64,000 nucleotides of DNA from Ypsolopha sequella (lineage: Eukaryota > Arthropoda > Insecta > Lepidoptera > Ypsolophidae). This document shows, in pieces, positions 54,501-64,000 of this stretch. The translations under genes and the position numbers were made by a program. The stretch lies in contig CAKOHE010000039.1 in NCBI GenBank assembly GCA_934047225.1, positions 453,001 to 517,000 of the forward strand, written 5' to 3'. How positions within the stretch are numbered: the stretch's first letter is position 1; every line of letters begins with the position of its first letter. The notes beneath the pieces are model-generated. The model did no database searches. It was not told the DNA's origin and was given only the letters and a program-made list of their open reading frames with translations.

Positions 54501-56298
54501 CGATTCTATGGTAACTTTACACTGGATACATTCCTCACCGCACAGGTTTAAAACCTTTGTCGCGACGCGTATAACAAAAATAATATCCGCTATTCCCGCT
54601 GAATGTTTTTACCATACAGCTGGTTCTCAAAACCCGAGCGACTGTCTTTCCCGTGGTCTCACTCCCATGCAGTTGATGAGTCACCCGCTTTGGTTCACTG
54701 GACCTGCTTGGCTTTATCTGGACGCTAAAGAGTGGCCAATCAAAACAATAGAATCAGCTTCTATTGAAGAAAACTTGCCGGAATCAAAAACAATTTCTCT
54801 TCCCGCTTTTAGTAATGAAGAACCGCATCCTCTTCTTTGTCTTTCGGAAAGAATTTCGTCATGGCTTGTGCTTTTACACACAATCATTTACATATACCGA
54901 TTTTTACGTATTTTACCGCGCTCTAATATTTTTACCGCTACCGATATTGATTTCGCTGAAGTTGCATTGATTAAAGCTCTTCAAGCATTTTATTTTCTTG
55001 ATGAAATAAAAAGATTAAAGTCAAATAAACTTTGTTCTCCCGCTTTAAATCGACTATCGCCATTTTTAGATAAAAATGGATTGTTACGCGTTGGTGGTCG
55101 ACTTCGCAACACAGACATGACGTTCGATCAACAACACCCTGTGTTGTTACCTCGTAAAAATCATATTGTCGAATTGATTATCATTCATTATCATCGCAAA
55201 AATTGTCACACTGGACCAGTGGCTTTAATGTCAATAATCCGCCAAAAATTTTGGATACTTTCCTGCCGAAATATTGTTCGTCGCCTAATACATAGCTGCA
55301 ATTATTGTTTTAAGGCGAAGCCGAGACAAACCTTCCCTTTCATGGCAGATTTACCATCATGCCGGGTTAATGAGGCTAAAGCTTTTGTCCACTGCGCTGT
55401 GGATTATTGTGGTCCTATCAGTATCACTCCGTATCGAAAACGTGGAGTCCGTCCCGTCAAATGTTACCTCTGCATATTTGTATGCCTGGTGACTCGTGCA
55501 GTTCACGTTGAATTGGCAACTGATCTTAGCACGAACACTTTTCTTTCCGCGTTCAAACGTTTTTTATCTAGACGAGGAGCAGTGTCTTTCGTATATTCAG
55601 ATAATGCTACGAACTTTGTAGGCGCTAGAAATGCCCTCTCAGAAATTTACAATTTGACAAATTCCGAAGAATTTAAAACGTCTTTCGCGAATGAACTTGC
55701 CGATCATAGAATACAATGGAAATTTAATATTCCACGTAGCCCACATTTTGGGGGACATTATGAGATATATGTCAAAGGATTTAAGACGCATTTGCATAGA
55801 GTAGTAGGTACTCAACTGTTGACCTACGAAGAATTATTAACTGTAGTTACGCAAATAGAATGTGTCATAAATTCTCGTCCGCTTACGCTGCTGAGTGAAG
55901 ATCCATCTGAACTTAGCGCGTTAACTCCTGCACATTTTCTGATGTCAACTCCTTTAAAAGAATTACCCGCTTGTAAGGTGGCTGATGAGCCAGTTAATTT
56001 ATTACGTCGCTACGCGTTGCTTGATCAAATGGTAGAATCGTTCGCAAGGCGATGGAAGAATGATTATCTCCATCTTCTCCAGTCTAGAGGAAAATGGAAT
56101 ACACCTTCCAACCCAATCAAAATTGGATCTGTTGTCGTTGTAGTTACCGACAATACTCCACCGCTTCAATGGCCGCTCGGTGTCATTGTAGCTGTATACC
56201 CTGGCAAAGATAATGTCATTAGGGTAGCTTCTGTCAAAACGACGACAGGTGTTTACAAACGACCTGTCGTGCGTCTTTGCCCTCTCCCATCTCAATAA
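51571..56298 (+). CDS. BEL/Pao Gag-Pol polyprotein without protease (E2)
   Basis: The ATG at 51571 gives about 1,575 residues; the open frame extends 24 bases upstream only through a TTG. Numbering from the TTG: Gag to about 340; Cys/His fingers at 354-421 (CPLCKQLKH, CTNCLSITH, CRHCNCKHH); then only about 65 residues before KFWQLEE, which in E1 follows the protease. Reverse transcriptase shows FTSDIKQMFL and CYMDDICYS. RNase H shows FADASERGYG, ARLELCASLL and FTDSMVTL. Integrase has the HHCC finger and acidic residues in VDYCGP, VYSDNATNF and GGHYE (E1 has GGIWE). No stop or frameshift is present, so the missing block was lost in frame. Confidence 0.95.
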   Translation: MPNSAEAAKLKMSYSLKKLKNKRQELFNRLQRVYDFSKTALEDVSSAELFMANVETLDTVRSEIHVIIDEINDTEVLINPNFEPNYQSWSAFEDLYSHCKYINRKLSHSSKSADSKVKAPRDMECPKKPTIKLPKLELVGFSGEATMWPTFYETFKTTIHDNPDLTDNERVQYLMGKLSGRALSICSGITPNATNYDIIWKTLVSTFQDSRSLATTYLDQMFEFRPLTTASSKNLDLFLDKFCSAVSCLKSLNIKDLSDFILMYLALKKLDVETARSFEMFKRGSDLPHYDELISFLREQTKILNRTAPAITAPAPNRSANNNNNKTGYSTKSTHAFVSASTNNNCCPLCKQLKHYNLYKCPEFVKLDIEKRFQFIKSNNGCTNCLSITHNNSACKSSYNCRHCNCKHHSMLCRKQNVMNTHTALGQNITVSPRTHTQSSRLVDPAVSATNTEHIMTNDSQSVPTASNNISIDFILQKFWQLEEVHCEPASSPANDECEKLFINNVSRDPAGRYSVSLPFARNPNILGNSYHHAKKCFMSLERRFVSNADLRSEYNNIINEYLTKGYISPLHNDDQLSLGYYIPHHPVVRVDKSTTKVRICMNASTKTDSADGTRVSLNDTLHTGANLQNDLFLILLDFRLYEIAFTSDIKQMFLQVLVNADDRKFQKFLYRFDTCSPLIAYQFNRVCFGLRSSPFLAMRVVRKLCEDGSSAYPLAATVAARNCYMDDICYSTPTVQGFLQLRDELVGLLKAGGFELVKWSSNCQQLLDTLPDTHRLNSSKNFEEQTQTLKVLGLQWSPDSDEFSFTVSLDSRPCTKRNVLSVIARQYDVLGFTAPVILYAKLLLQKICILKLDWDETLPSDIAQIWQNYLKELPVLRDLHIKRHLDVFQNSKISIISFADASERGYGCVVYIRVQDDSDTCTSIRLVCAKSKVCPLKTVSVARLELCASLLMSKLTRRVVDTYKIRHNIERIYCFTDSMVTLHWIHSSPHRFKTFVATRITKIISAIPAECFYHTAGSQNPSDCLSRGLTPMQLMSHPLWFTGPAWLYLDAKEWPIKTIESASIEENLPESKTISLPAFSNEEPHPLLCLSERISSWLVLLHTIIYIYRFLRILPRSNIFTATDIDFAEVALIKALQAFYFLDEIKRLKSNKLCSPALNRLSPFLDKNGLLRVGGRLRNTDMTFDQQHPVLLPRKNHIVELIIIHYHRKNCHTGPVALMSIIRQKFWILSCRNIVRRLIHSCNYCFKAKPRQTFPFMADLPSCRVNEAKAFVHCAVDYCGPISITPYRKRGVRPVKCYLCIFVCLVTRAVHVELATDLSTNTFLSAFKRFLSRRGAVSFVYSDNATNFVGARNALSEIYNLTNSEEFKTSFANELADHRIQWKFNIPRSPHFGGHYEIYVKGFKTHLHRVVGTQLLTYEELLTVVTQIECVINSRPLTLLSEDPSELSALTPAHFLMSTPLKELPACKVADEPVNLLRRYALLDQMVESFARRWKNDYLHLLQSRGKWNTPSNPIKIGSVVVVVTDNTPPLQWPLGVIVAVYPGKDNVIRVASVKTTTGVYKRPVVRLCPLPSQ

Positions 56299-56386
56299 CT
56301 CCTTTCTTTGCCCCCGCTTCAAAATTTCGTTATTCTCTGTCTTATTTTTACTTTTCTATTCTTATTTTAAAACCAATGGTTTTAAC

Positions 56387-56398
56387 GCCGGGGGCAAA
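56387..56398 (+). promoter_or_regulatory. E2 polypurine tract
   Basis: GCCGGGGGCAAA immediately precedes the 3' LTR, the expected priming site for plus-strand DNA synthesis. Confidence 0.6.
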
Positions 56399-56865
56399 TG
56401 TTCGCGCCACTTCTTGTGGCTCTCATACTGCGAGGTAGTTGTGAATTAATATTTGCAACTGTCATTTTCGCTGCATCTCCACCCGCTTAGTTTTGGACGC
56501 AAATCAATCAGTCGTCAATCAGAAGCCTTTCACGCCGGAGGTATACGCTGATTGTCATTCGACTAGGTCCTACCTTGACTCTACCGCCCGCCATTTTGAG
56601 ATCGCACCCGCTGTGCGCCTCATTTTCATCTATTACTATTACGAAGAAGATTAGCCGAGAAGAGCGCAACCAGGCACGAAGAGGAAGAAAAAAAAAACAT
56701 CTTGGAGAACACCAGAGACTTGGTGGCTCAGGCGAAGCGTGGTTTGTGGTGCATGCAGCTCCTTCCCAAGGTCAGATCTTTCATCTTCGTAATTATTTCT
56801 CTTCACTTCCCGCTATTTTTAAAACCTATGGTGATACAAAGCACTGCCGTCATATCGCGTGCTCA
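56399..56865 (+). repeat. E2 3' LTR
   Basis: A 467-bp copy of 50618-51084 with one substitution, followed directly by the GAATA target duplication. Open frames within it are shadows. Confidence 0.95.
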
Positions 56866-57565
56866 GAATATTTGGATGATGGTGAAGCATGGTGTTATAG
56901 TGATACTGATTTTGATGATAATAAATAATAATTTAATTAATTAATATAATTTCCTAACTTTTGATTCCTCTTAAGAGTTAACATTAATTAATTACAGACT
57001 GTAAAAGGAAATAGACTATATGAGACAGGTAGGCAAAGATATATATGTTTTTCTTTTTTCATTAACCTGAATTCCTGCTGTCTTGTATTTTCTTATCCCT
57101 TGGTTAAAGTAGATATAAGTAATTTGATGTATAGTTTAAGTTTATGTTAAAAAAAAAAGACATGATCTTGCCAAGTTTCTTGCCCGTTCTTCTTAGCAAG
57201 ACTAATCGAATGGGCGGAGGTAGGCATGTATTTATATATGTAACCTATTACTATGTAGTATATAGGATGGGATTTGGTCGGCTGCCTGGATTCGTGCTGG
57301 GGGCTCGGTTGGTGATCATTGAACTGTTCCTGGTCCCTGGCCGGGTCTCCGGTATGGGTTCGGGCGGTTGATTGGATTTCACCTTGTATAATAATATTTT
57401 ACCTATAATTTGCTAATATTGCTACATAAATTAAATAAAAATTTAATCTAAATAGTTCATGTACATTTATTATTTTATTACATATATTTTTATAAGATTA
57501 AAATTTGACTTGTGAAACGTGTATTATATATACCTACTTTGCAAAATAAACTTTTTGAATTTTGA
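56866..57565 (+). pseudogene. LINE D 3' end
   Basis: After E2 the LINE D frame continues with an acidic tail (DDGEAWCYSDTDFDDNK) to TAA at 56926-56928. An untranslated region of about 620 bases ends at a short TTTTGAATTTTGAATTTTG tail near 57547-57565. Confidence 0.7.
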
Positions 57566-57825
57566 ATTTTGACCAACGATCATGCGACACCTAGTGGGAG
57601 CGATTGGCAGTTTCCCTTCCCATTGAATTGTCAACATTACATGGATGGAACTTTTTTGGAAATATTTCGTATTAATGAGTGAATTAGGGTGAAAACGCTT
57701 GTATGTACCTATAGGTCTATGGAAAAAATTAGACAAATTTGTCCATTTTTGTCCTGCTGACGTCAGTTCTATAGAACCAATGGGAACCACCAGGACGGAT
57801 GGACGCATGGACAGCGGAAGCTCAG

Positions 57826-57961
57826 TAACTTTTCAAAGTTTGGCACTCTTCGGGAACGTTTCCCCGCAGCTTTTCGGAAAGTTATCTCTGATTCACAGAC
57901 TCGCGTGAAGGAGTGTATACGAATGGATCGCAAGAAGATGGAAGGCATCATCTTTAAATAA
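57826..57961 (+). CDS. Candidate terminal exon with polyadenylation signal
   Basis: The frame reads KFGTLRERFPAAFRKVISDS, then QTRVKECIRMDRKKMEGIIF, and stops at TAA 57959-57961. An AATAAAA signal lies near 57991. The acceptor could be CTCAG before 57826 or TTTCAAAG before 57839; neither has a strong pyrimidine tract. The composition is clearly protein-like and helical. I do not recognise the family. Confidence 0.5.
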
Positions 57962-58244
57962 TTAAATCCGCATCAATGTTTATTTTCGTAATAATAAAAA
58001 TATTATACAAGATTGTTACTTATGAGATTAATTGTTGTTATTATTATTTGAGTGCATTACCAACTAGAAATCAATCAGAAACAAATTTAAAAGCACCGAA
58101 TTTTTGATTATTTTTTACAATAAAAACATATAATCTTGAGAACTGTGAACTACAGCGCCTTCTGTTCAGAAAGAGCAAGACGTGAAATCACATAACATCC
58201 TGGTGAGCGTTCAGTATGTGCATTACAAGCTGGTATATCTATTA
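57962..58244. other. AT-rich 3' flank
   Basis: It holds the probable polyadenylation signal of the preceding exon; otherwise nothing is recognised. Confidence 0.4.
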
Positions 58245-58668
58245 ACATTTACAGAACCCTCCTTTTATAAAGATAAATTCGTCAAGCTACATCACCCTAT
58301 TAAATTCTTCATAATAGTTTCCTTATCGTGAGGTCACATGACAAAATCTGTCTAGACTTCATGGCACCTAATTCGAACGTCTGTCTAGACTTTGCGTCGC
58401 CATCAATTGAGACACCTATTTTTCAGAAACAAAATGAAAACCCTTAAAAGGCTTTCCAGGTAAATTTATTTAAATGTAATCTAACTATTTTATTTTATTT
58501 TTAATGTCACTAATCATTGGTAAAATTCTCAAACAAACACGAATCTAAAGTTAACCAGAGTTGTAAATCATGTACAAATGTTATTACTATTTATTAGTTT
58601 GTCCTACGTCTTAAACTCCTGGTTAAATATTCTAATAAACACAAACTCGCTTCGCTTGTTTGTTTCAT
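58245..58668 (-). repeat. Dispersed repeat, copy 2 (of 19500-19935)
   Basis: Reversed, it matches 19500-19935 nearly end to end, including GATGGCGACGCAAAGTCTAG and GCTTGACGAATTTATC. Confidence 0.8.
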
Positions 58669-58784
58669 TATACAATAAATAGTATTTAATGACGAATGGT
58701 GAGAACAAAAGTCGCGATAGTATGAATGAGTTACAATATTGTTTCATACAATTCATTCAGATTTCCCCTTGAGATCAGTATTTG

Positions 58785-58935
58785 CAGAACCCTCCTTTTA
58801 TAAAGATAAACTCGTCAAGCTACCTCAGCCTAATAAATTTCCATAATAATTTCCCTATCGGAATGACGCTACATGTGGTCACGTGATACAGCCTGTCTAG
58901 ACTTCATGGCGCCTAATTGGAACGTCTGTGTCGCC
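58785..58935 (-). repeat. Dispersed repeat, copy 3 (partial)
   Basis: It covers only the AACCCTCCTTTTATAAAGAT through GACTTCATGGCGCC part of the family, 120 bases beyond copy 2 and in the same orientation. A C-run at about 58933-58946 follows. Confidence 0.75.
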
Positions 58936-59149
58936 CCCCCCCCCCCATTTAGTTTAAAAATGAAACAAATCAAATCCTTTGCAATACTGCAGCTCCAAAT
59001 CACTATAATAATTTTTTTTACCGGACCAGAGGCAATGAAAACCTCATTCGATCTGGTACAATATTATTACCACTTGCTGGAGGTGGCTCTCACTCACTTG
59101 GTGAAAGAAAACACTGTGAGATGAACTTGCATGAACTATTTATTTATTT

Positions 59150-59826
59150 ATCTACAGAACAGGATTTTCCAGTGACTCATTTTCGGTACACGCTGCAAGA
59201 CTCTGGAATCGCTTACCAGGGTCAATTCAGGCATTGAAAAATACAAATCACTTTAAAATAAAAGTGAAACCATCACCATATTCACCATCTGCAATGTAAA
59301 CAACCACTACACATTTCTTTATTGTTTATTATATTTAACAGTGTTCCTTGATAATGCCATAAGGCAAAACCGGTTGGAGTAATAAAAAGTGATTGTGAAA
59401 CAGTACAAGTGTTTTTATCAGGATTAAAAGTGAAACGATTTTTCTCAACAGAGTACCCATCTTAGAACTCAAATATCCAATATTATTATAATTTTTGTAT
59501 GTTTATTTATTATTTATGTATGTGTATATTTTATAAATATGTATTTATTTATTTCAGTATGTTTATGTATTTTTATATATAAGTTGATGTCTTAGATATT
59601 TAGTTTATATTTTAATCTTGATCTCCCTATTATTTTCTGTTTAGTATTTACACCTCCACATGTTATTTTGTTAATCTTTCTGTTAGCTACCAAGGGTTGC
59701 CTAGAAGATATTGCTATTAGCAATAAGTGCCGCCCTTGTACACCATGTTTAATTGTTTCTTTTGTCTTTTAAGTTATTTGTGTTAATGTGCAAAAAGTGT
59801 TATAAGTAAAAAAATAAAATAAAATG
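59150..59826 (+). pseudogene. LINE 3' end, ORF2 C-terminus
   Basis: The frame reads SFSVHAARLWNRLPGSIQAL and KNTNHFKIKVKPSPYS, stopping at TAA 59297-59299, the standard end of jockey/CR1-like ORF2. A 520-base untranslated region ends in an AAAAT tail at about 59805-59826. The upstream part is absent. Confidence 0.7.
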
Positions 59827-61134
59827 TTATTTAGACCTAGTCTTCAGTTTTCTACTTTGTAGAACAATTATTTTTCTATTAGATTTTGTATAAAAGAGCG
59901 AGCGCTCTGAGCGACACGTCATTCCGATTTGAGTGTTCAAGCAGTTAGGTTGTCATTTGGAATAAATTCCTTTGAAGTGATATAATTTTGTGTCTGATGG
60001 GAACGCAAGCTCGAACGAACGCAAACTCTAGGTACCTAATATCTAGGTTCTCTGCGTCTTGTATGAGCCTTCTGATTTTCTTATCATATTTACAACTATA
60101 AATGGCAAATAGTATGACAGTTTCAGTTTTACACCATCATCAAGGGTTTGGTTCAGGGTTGGATTCAGACCCTCGGAAAATTATTGTCTATGGGAATTAA
60201 AAATATACTACTTGGCTAAAACTATACTACGTTTCGTTTTTCATCGATTTTTGTGTTAAATTAATTAGCCTATAGTATTAATTAAAATAGCCTATTTGAA
60301 AGTGTTTTTTTTTTTTAATTTATTAAAAATATTAATAATTTAATAAAAGAGCCTACTTGTTAGTGAAATTTTTAAAAAGTTTACTAAAAATATTCATTAC
60401 GCACAAACATTCCCTATATAGTAGGGTAAAATGTTAAAAAGCAAAACGTCTCAACCAATAAAACAAGTCAGTAAGCCTGCAGATAAAATTATGTTATTTT
60501 TATGAAATGTCATGAAAATATGGTACAAATAGTATAATTATACTACGAAATCCAACCCTGGTTGGATGTTATTCCGTACAATAAAATAAATTAAATAGTA
60601 AACAGTGAAGTATGTCGTTATTCAATGACAAGTTTTGACAAGACTCCGCTCTGCTTTGCTCGGCCACAAGATAACCACTAACAGGAGGCCTACTCCGGGT
60701 GACCTTGATGTTAATTACCTACGCTCGACCGTAACGCTAGGGCTGTCATCTATGTACTAATAATAAAGTAAAAATTTTGTACTCAGTACAGAAATATTTT
60801 TTCAAAATTTTTACTGAAATGGGTTTTTAGTGTTTTACTGAAGCCAAAACTACCATTTGCAGAATGTTTGTCTTTCTGATTTTGATACGTTTTTTTTTAT
60901 TGCCATTGTAGTAAAAAATTCGAGTTGGGAGTTATTTAAATAAAAAAAGTTTATATATTATTTAAACGTATTTATTTATTATAATTAATTACTAAATCTG
61001 TAAATTAGTTACTGAAAAGTACTTTTGTCGGTTACGGCACGTTCGTAGTAGATTGTAGATTGGTATTCCGACGATTTCGTAGCTACTACTTTCGCGCTTT
61101 GTTAACTTTTTTACTAACAATAATCGATACAATT
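59827..61134. other. AT-rich DNA with possible LTR/promoter remnant
   Basis: Around 59890 TGTATAAAAGAGCGAGCGCT and the following TCTGAGCGACACGTC look like a TATA-box promoter start, followed near 59961 by AATAAATTC. This could be a solo LTR fragment, but no matching second copy or clear edges were found. The remainder is AT-rich without genes. Confidence 0.3.
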
Positions 61135-61375
61135 TATTTATTTATCAAAAATATTGCACAGCATTACAGATAATATCCAATTCGCTGTACAATTATAAAG
61201 GTAACAATAATTAATAATTAATATATGCAAAGGACATTTACAGAAACATAAAAAACAACAAAAAGTAGGTAAACAAGATAAAAATACATTTTTTAGTCTA
61301 AAGCTTAGTATCTAAGGACATCGTCATTGAGGCTTCACTCTCACATAATTTTGTTAGAGAAAAGATCACACAGTG
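61135..61375 (-). pseudogene. Short LINE 3' fragment
   Basis: On the minus strand a frame ending LCESEASMTMSLDTKL and TAG at 61298-61300 leads into an untranslated region with a TAAA-type tail near 61135-61150. It resembles other LINE 3' ends in this window but is short. Confidence 0.45.
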
Positions 61376-62151
61376 GTTCTGATACCAAGAGTGGGTTGAG
61401 TGTTATGGGTGCGCGCACTAGTGAGGACTCCCTCCGCGCCACGGAGCAAGAAGCAGCAAAGCAAACACAAATTAAATTAGTTACTTACAATAGAGTAGGA
61501 AATCATTTTCATTCTTACCTTTATGCAATGACGGGTAATTTAAAAAAAGTTAATTCCTTTCAATTTAATTTTGTATTCAAACAACCATATACGCAACAAT
61601 TTCGATATGCTTTACTCATTTTTTATACAACAAAATACGTCACTCCAAGCAATAATCACGGGTATCGTCAAAGCGCGTGCACCCCTGACTGGCATTCATC
61701 TGAATATCTTCGAGATCGTCGTAAGTACGCGTCTATGTGTGCGTGCGCCTGTTTTCGCTAGTTATATGGAGAGAGCCTTCTGTTAGTGGTTATTATGTGG
61801 CTCGGCTCTCAATATCACTATCACTACATAGTATAAAACAAAGTCGCTTCCCGCTGTCTGTCCCTATCTATTCTTAGATCTTTAAAACTATGCAACAGAT
61901 TTTGATGCATTTTTTTTATAGATAGAGTGATTCAAGAGGAAGATTCATATGTATCATCAGCATTGCACCCGTGCGAAGCCGGGGCGAGTCGCTAGTTAAT
62001 TTACCTTAGAATAATAACGCCTAGAAACCAAGTCTGCGCACAATAAGTGAAGCGAGTAAAACCAGGCCATATAGGCCTGGTTCGCCGGCCGGCCTGGTCA
62101 GTTCTCAAGGTCAGCCTTTGGTACTAACAACTCTCGGAAATTAAATTGAAA
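61376..62151. other. Non-coding DNA
   Basis: A 144-codon frame over 61327-61761 has no domain character and mixes repeat sequence; I do not call it a gene. CCGGCCGGCC occurs near 62086. Confidence 0.4.
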
Positions 62152-62232
62152 ATGATGGTTTGTGCGGTCAATGGGTGTCACAATACAACGGAAAAACATA
62201 ATAAACACTATAACATCACATTCCACCTCTAA
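62152..62232 (+). pseudogene. THAP-domain fragment
   Basis: ATG at 62152 opens MMVCAVNGCHNTTEKHNKHY followed by NITFHL and TAA at 62230-62232. The C-x4-C spacing after a Met-Val start, and the F-H pair about 16-18 residues on, match the start of THAP (C2CH) DNA-binding domains found in P-element-like transposases and their host derivatives. The rest of the domain is missing, so it is a broken copy. Confidence 0.6.
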
Positions 62233-63487
62233 GTACTACAATTCACATTATAACTTAACGAAAAACATAAAATTAAACAGAAATAATCGTACGTAATCTT
62301 GGTAGACGCCATTGTATTAAAATGTTGCCAGTAAAAGAAAAAAAAATATTCCCCAAATTAGTACTAATATACAAGGTGACTTTCGGTAAGTGGTCAGGAC
62401 CAAGGTTCATCATTTCAATAAATAAAAATTTTTCGGGTTTTGTATAGTAAATATTTTTGTTAAATGTTTGCTTATGTTATCTATTTTACGTTGTTTTAAT
62501 TTCTAAGTGGCGCGGCTTGTTGTTGAACGGTATTTAAAAATTCGATTCTTTTATGAATCTAAAAAAGACAACATTTCGCAAATGCTGTCATCTAAGCGAC
62601 AATTGTTTAGGAAACAGATTTCCAAGGCCATTAGGTTGTTGTGGCGACCACTACGCGGCAAAGCTCGTTTCATTTTTTCAAATATAAGAGAAACGTAGTT
62701 ACTCAACATGTTTTTTTATTCACCCCACCTGCCACATTTCAAGTTTATAGAATTGCTCCATAGTTCCGAAGATTCCCGCTCAGTATTAGACACTTGAAAT
62801 TCCATACATACATCACTACCGTATCAGACTACTCCTTCTACCCAAACAACCATGTCAGTGAGTCACTGTTTTGTAGTTCTATATAATATATGTTAAATAA
62901 TGTAAATACCGTTATATATTAATTCGTGCTTATATGGGCATATAATGTATACTGATTCCAACACTATAATAAACTGCGCTGTGTAATGTATATACCAAGA
63001 AATAATAATTCCGAGTCGTTAAGTAACAGTTCCAATTTCCCTACTTTAGGGAAAATGCGTACTACTAGCAACATTGTTTATGCGCTTGTGTGCGTGTCAG
63101 CAAACGTAGCTACATGATGCTTACGCCCACATGAATCATCTTTTTGCCTCACTTTGGAGAGATCGGTTGAAGGAAACTATCATTCTAGGCGTTATTATTC
63201 TAAGTAATTTACATGCAAATCTAGCATGCTTCTCCTCACTCCACTCGTCGTCGCACCTATTTTTCATTTTTTTGGTAGAATACTTTCGATTTCGGCTGTT
63301 TATAAAATGACGAAGTTAAGTTACAATTTGTGTTCGACAAAACACAAAACAGTGGGCACTTTACAATTTGCTGAATGCAAAACAACGAGCGTTTAGAAGC
63401 CGACTACGCCGTTTGTAAAATGCCGAATTTTACCGCTGACACGGCGTTGATTTCGAGAAATTTTCAGAATTTATTTTGAACTCGTCT
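62233..63487. other. Non-coding DNA
   Basis: 62371-62420 begins ACAAGGTGACTTTCGG and resembles the edge of the element at 5888. No gene, tandem repeat or extended open frame with coding character was found in the remainder. Confidence 0.4.
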
Positions 63488-63562
63488 GAGTGGCAGAAGC
63501 TCAGTGGGTAGGACGCTGCGCTATCCATTTTGGAATACTGATTCAAATCTTGTATCACCATT
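63488..63562 (+). repeat. tRNA-like SINE head
   Basis: AGAAGCTCAGTGGGTAGGAC is an A-box region and ACTGATTCAAATCTTG a B-box-like region. T-rich sequence follows. It is a degraded SINE rather than a tRNA gene. Confidence 0.5.
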
Positions 63563-63626
63563 TTTTTTATCTATTTAAAGGTCGTATCTCCAAATAATAT
63601 GACAATTAACCCTTTTAATTCGTATT

Positions 63627-63873
63627 TATACAACGTGTCACAGAAACGTGTAACCATATTTGAAGAGCTTAACTTTTACTATGGAATAAACACTATATCT
63701 CAAAAAAAATATTTACTGTTTCATAGAAAAATGCAATGCCACTCGTCCGAAATATATGGAAGGGCTGATCTTTTTTTTGAGATTTCGTGGTTGGCTCCAT
63801 AGTAAAAGTTGTTATATACCATTGACTGAATAAACTCTTCAAATATGGTTACACCTTTCTGTTACACACTGTA
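63627..63873. mobile_element. Foldback MITE near the window end
   Basis: CGTGTCACAGAAACGTGTAA and CCATATTTGAAGAG at the left are mirrored by CTCTTCAAATATGG and TTACACCTTTCTGTTACACA at the right. ACTTTTACTATGGA and TCCATAGTAAAAGT pair further in. No transposase is present. Confidence 0.75.
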
Positions 63874-64000
63874 TATTATAAAATAATACGATAAATTGAT
63901 TTTTCCTCAGCTTAAAAAACCACAACACATACACAAAGAAAAAGCAGGTGTATAATATATCTGTAGAATACGTTCAACTTGATGAAAAAACATTTTTATA

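Larger units (their letters stand above)
50618..56865 (+). mobile_element. BEL/Pao LTR retrotransposon E2, lacking protease
   Basis: Two 467-bp LTRs differ at one base. A perfect GAATA duplication lies at 50613-50617 and 56866-56870. Primer-binding site, one long Gag-Pol frame and polypurine tract are present. Compared with E1, about 200 codons between the Gag fingers and the reverse transcriptase are absent and include the aspartic protease. The element is young but probably depends on protease from a relative. Confidence 0.95.

Noticed and set aside
59827..60050. Solo LTR with TATA box
   Set aside because: TATAAAAG and AATAAA spacing is suggestive, but no edges, target duplication or second copy could be found, so it is only noted as a possibility.
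61327..61761. 144-codon plus-strand open frame
   Set aside because: It begins antisense to a LINE 3' fragment and continues into AT-rich DNA; no motif or splice context supports it.

Overview
This is nuclear DNA from an insect, most likely a moth or butterfly (Lepidoptera). It is AT-rich and intron-containing. It carries tRNA-headed SINEs of a kind familiar from lepidopteran genomes, many short foldback (MITE-like) elements flanked by TTAA or TA, several non-LTR retrotransposons (LINEs), one copia-type pol pseudogene and two BEL/Pao LTR retrotransposons. The order-level assignment rests on repeat style and is an inference; nothing here fixes a species.

Host genes appear only as scattered short exons with GT-AG borders, separated by kilobases of repeats. 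On the minus strand there is an unidentified exon at 60-246, a run of three exons ending in a stop at 25855-25901, 24621-24680 and 23580-23664, and two candidates at 47728-47853 and 49675-49829. On the plus strand there are exons at 1571-1770 and 12040-12123 with compatible phase, a terminal exon at 7875-8028, one clear amidophosphoribosyltransferase exon (Prat, 16945-17063), and candidates at 48386-48489 and 57826-57961. Only Prat could be named.

The left third (1-23 kb) is intronic or intergenic DNA with dense MITEs: a TTAA-flanked family at 3320, 4042, 10086, 10600 and 12130, a 75-bp-arm hairpin at 7603-7823, and a 1-kb foldback element sitting inside a 119-bp tandem array at 13951-15587. 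The middle (23.5-46.4 kb) starts with the three-exon gene. An eroded copia pol gene lies in its upstream intron, and the copia Gag frame has expanded into about 20 copies of an 18-bp repeat. This runs directly into about 56 copies of a 43-bp satellite. Next comes a LINE (LINE B) carrying two later LINE insertions (A and C), and LINE A is itself split by a nearly pristine BEL/Pao element (E1, 32241-39185; 519-bp LTRs differing at one position; AGGCC target duplication). The order of events is therefore B, then A and C, then E1.

The right third contains two copies of a palindrome-bearing repeat, a MITE (48656-49409) split by a retrotransposed fragment with a 10-bp target duplication, and a second young BEL/Pao element (E2, 50618-56865; 467-bp LTRs differing at one position; GAATA duplication) inserted into the 3' coding end of LINE D. 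E2 keeps Gag, reverse transcriptase, RNase H and integrase in one open frame but lacks the whole aspartic-protease region seen in E1. The last 6 kb hold LINE 3' ends, a truncated THAP-domain fragment and another foldback MITE.
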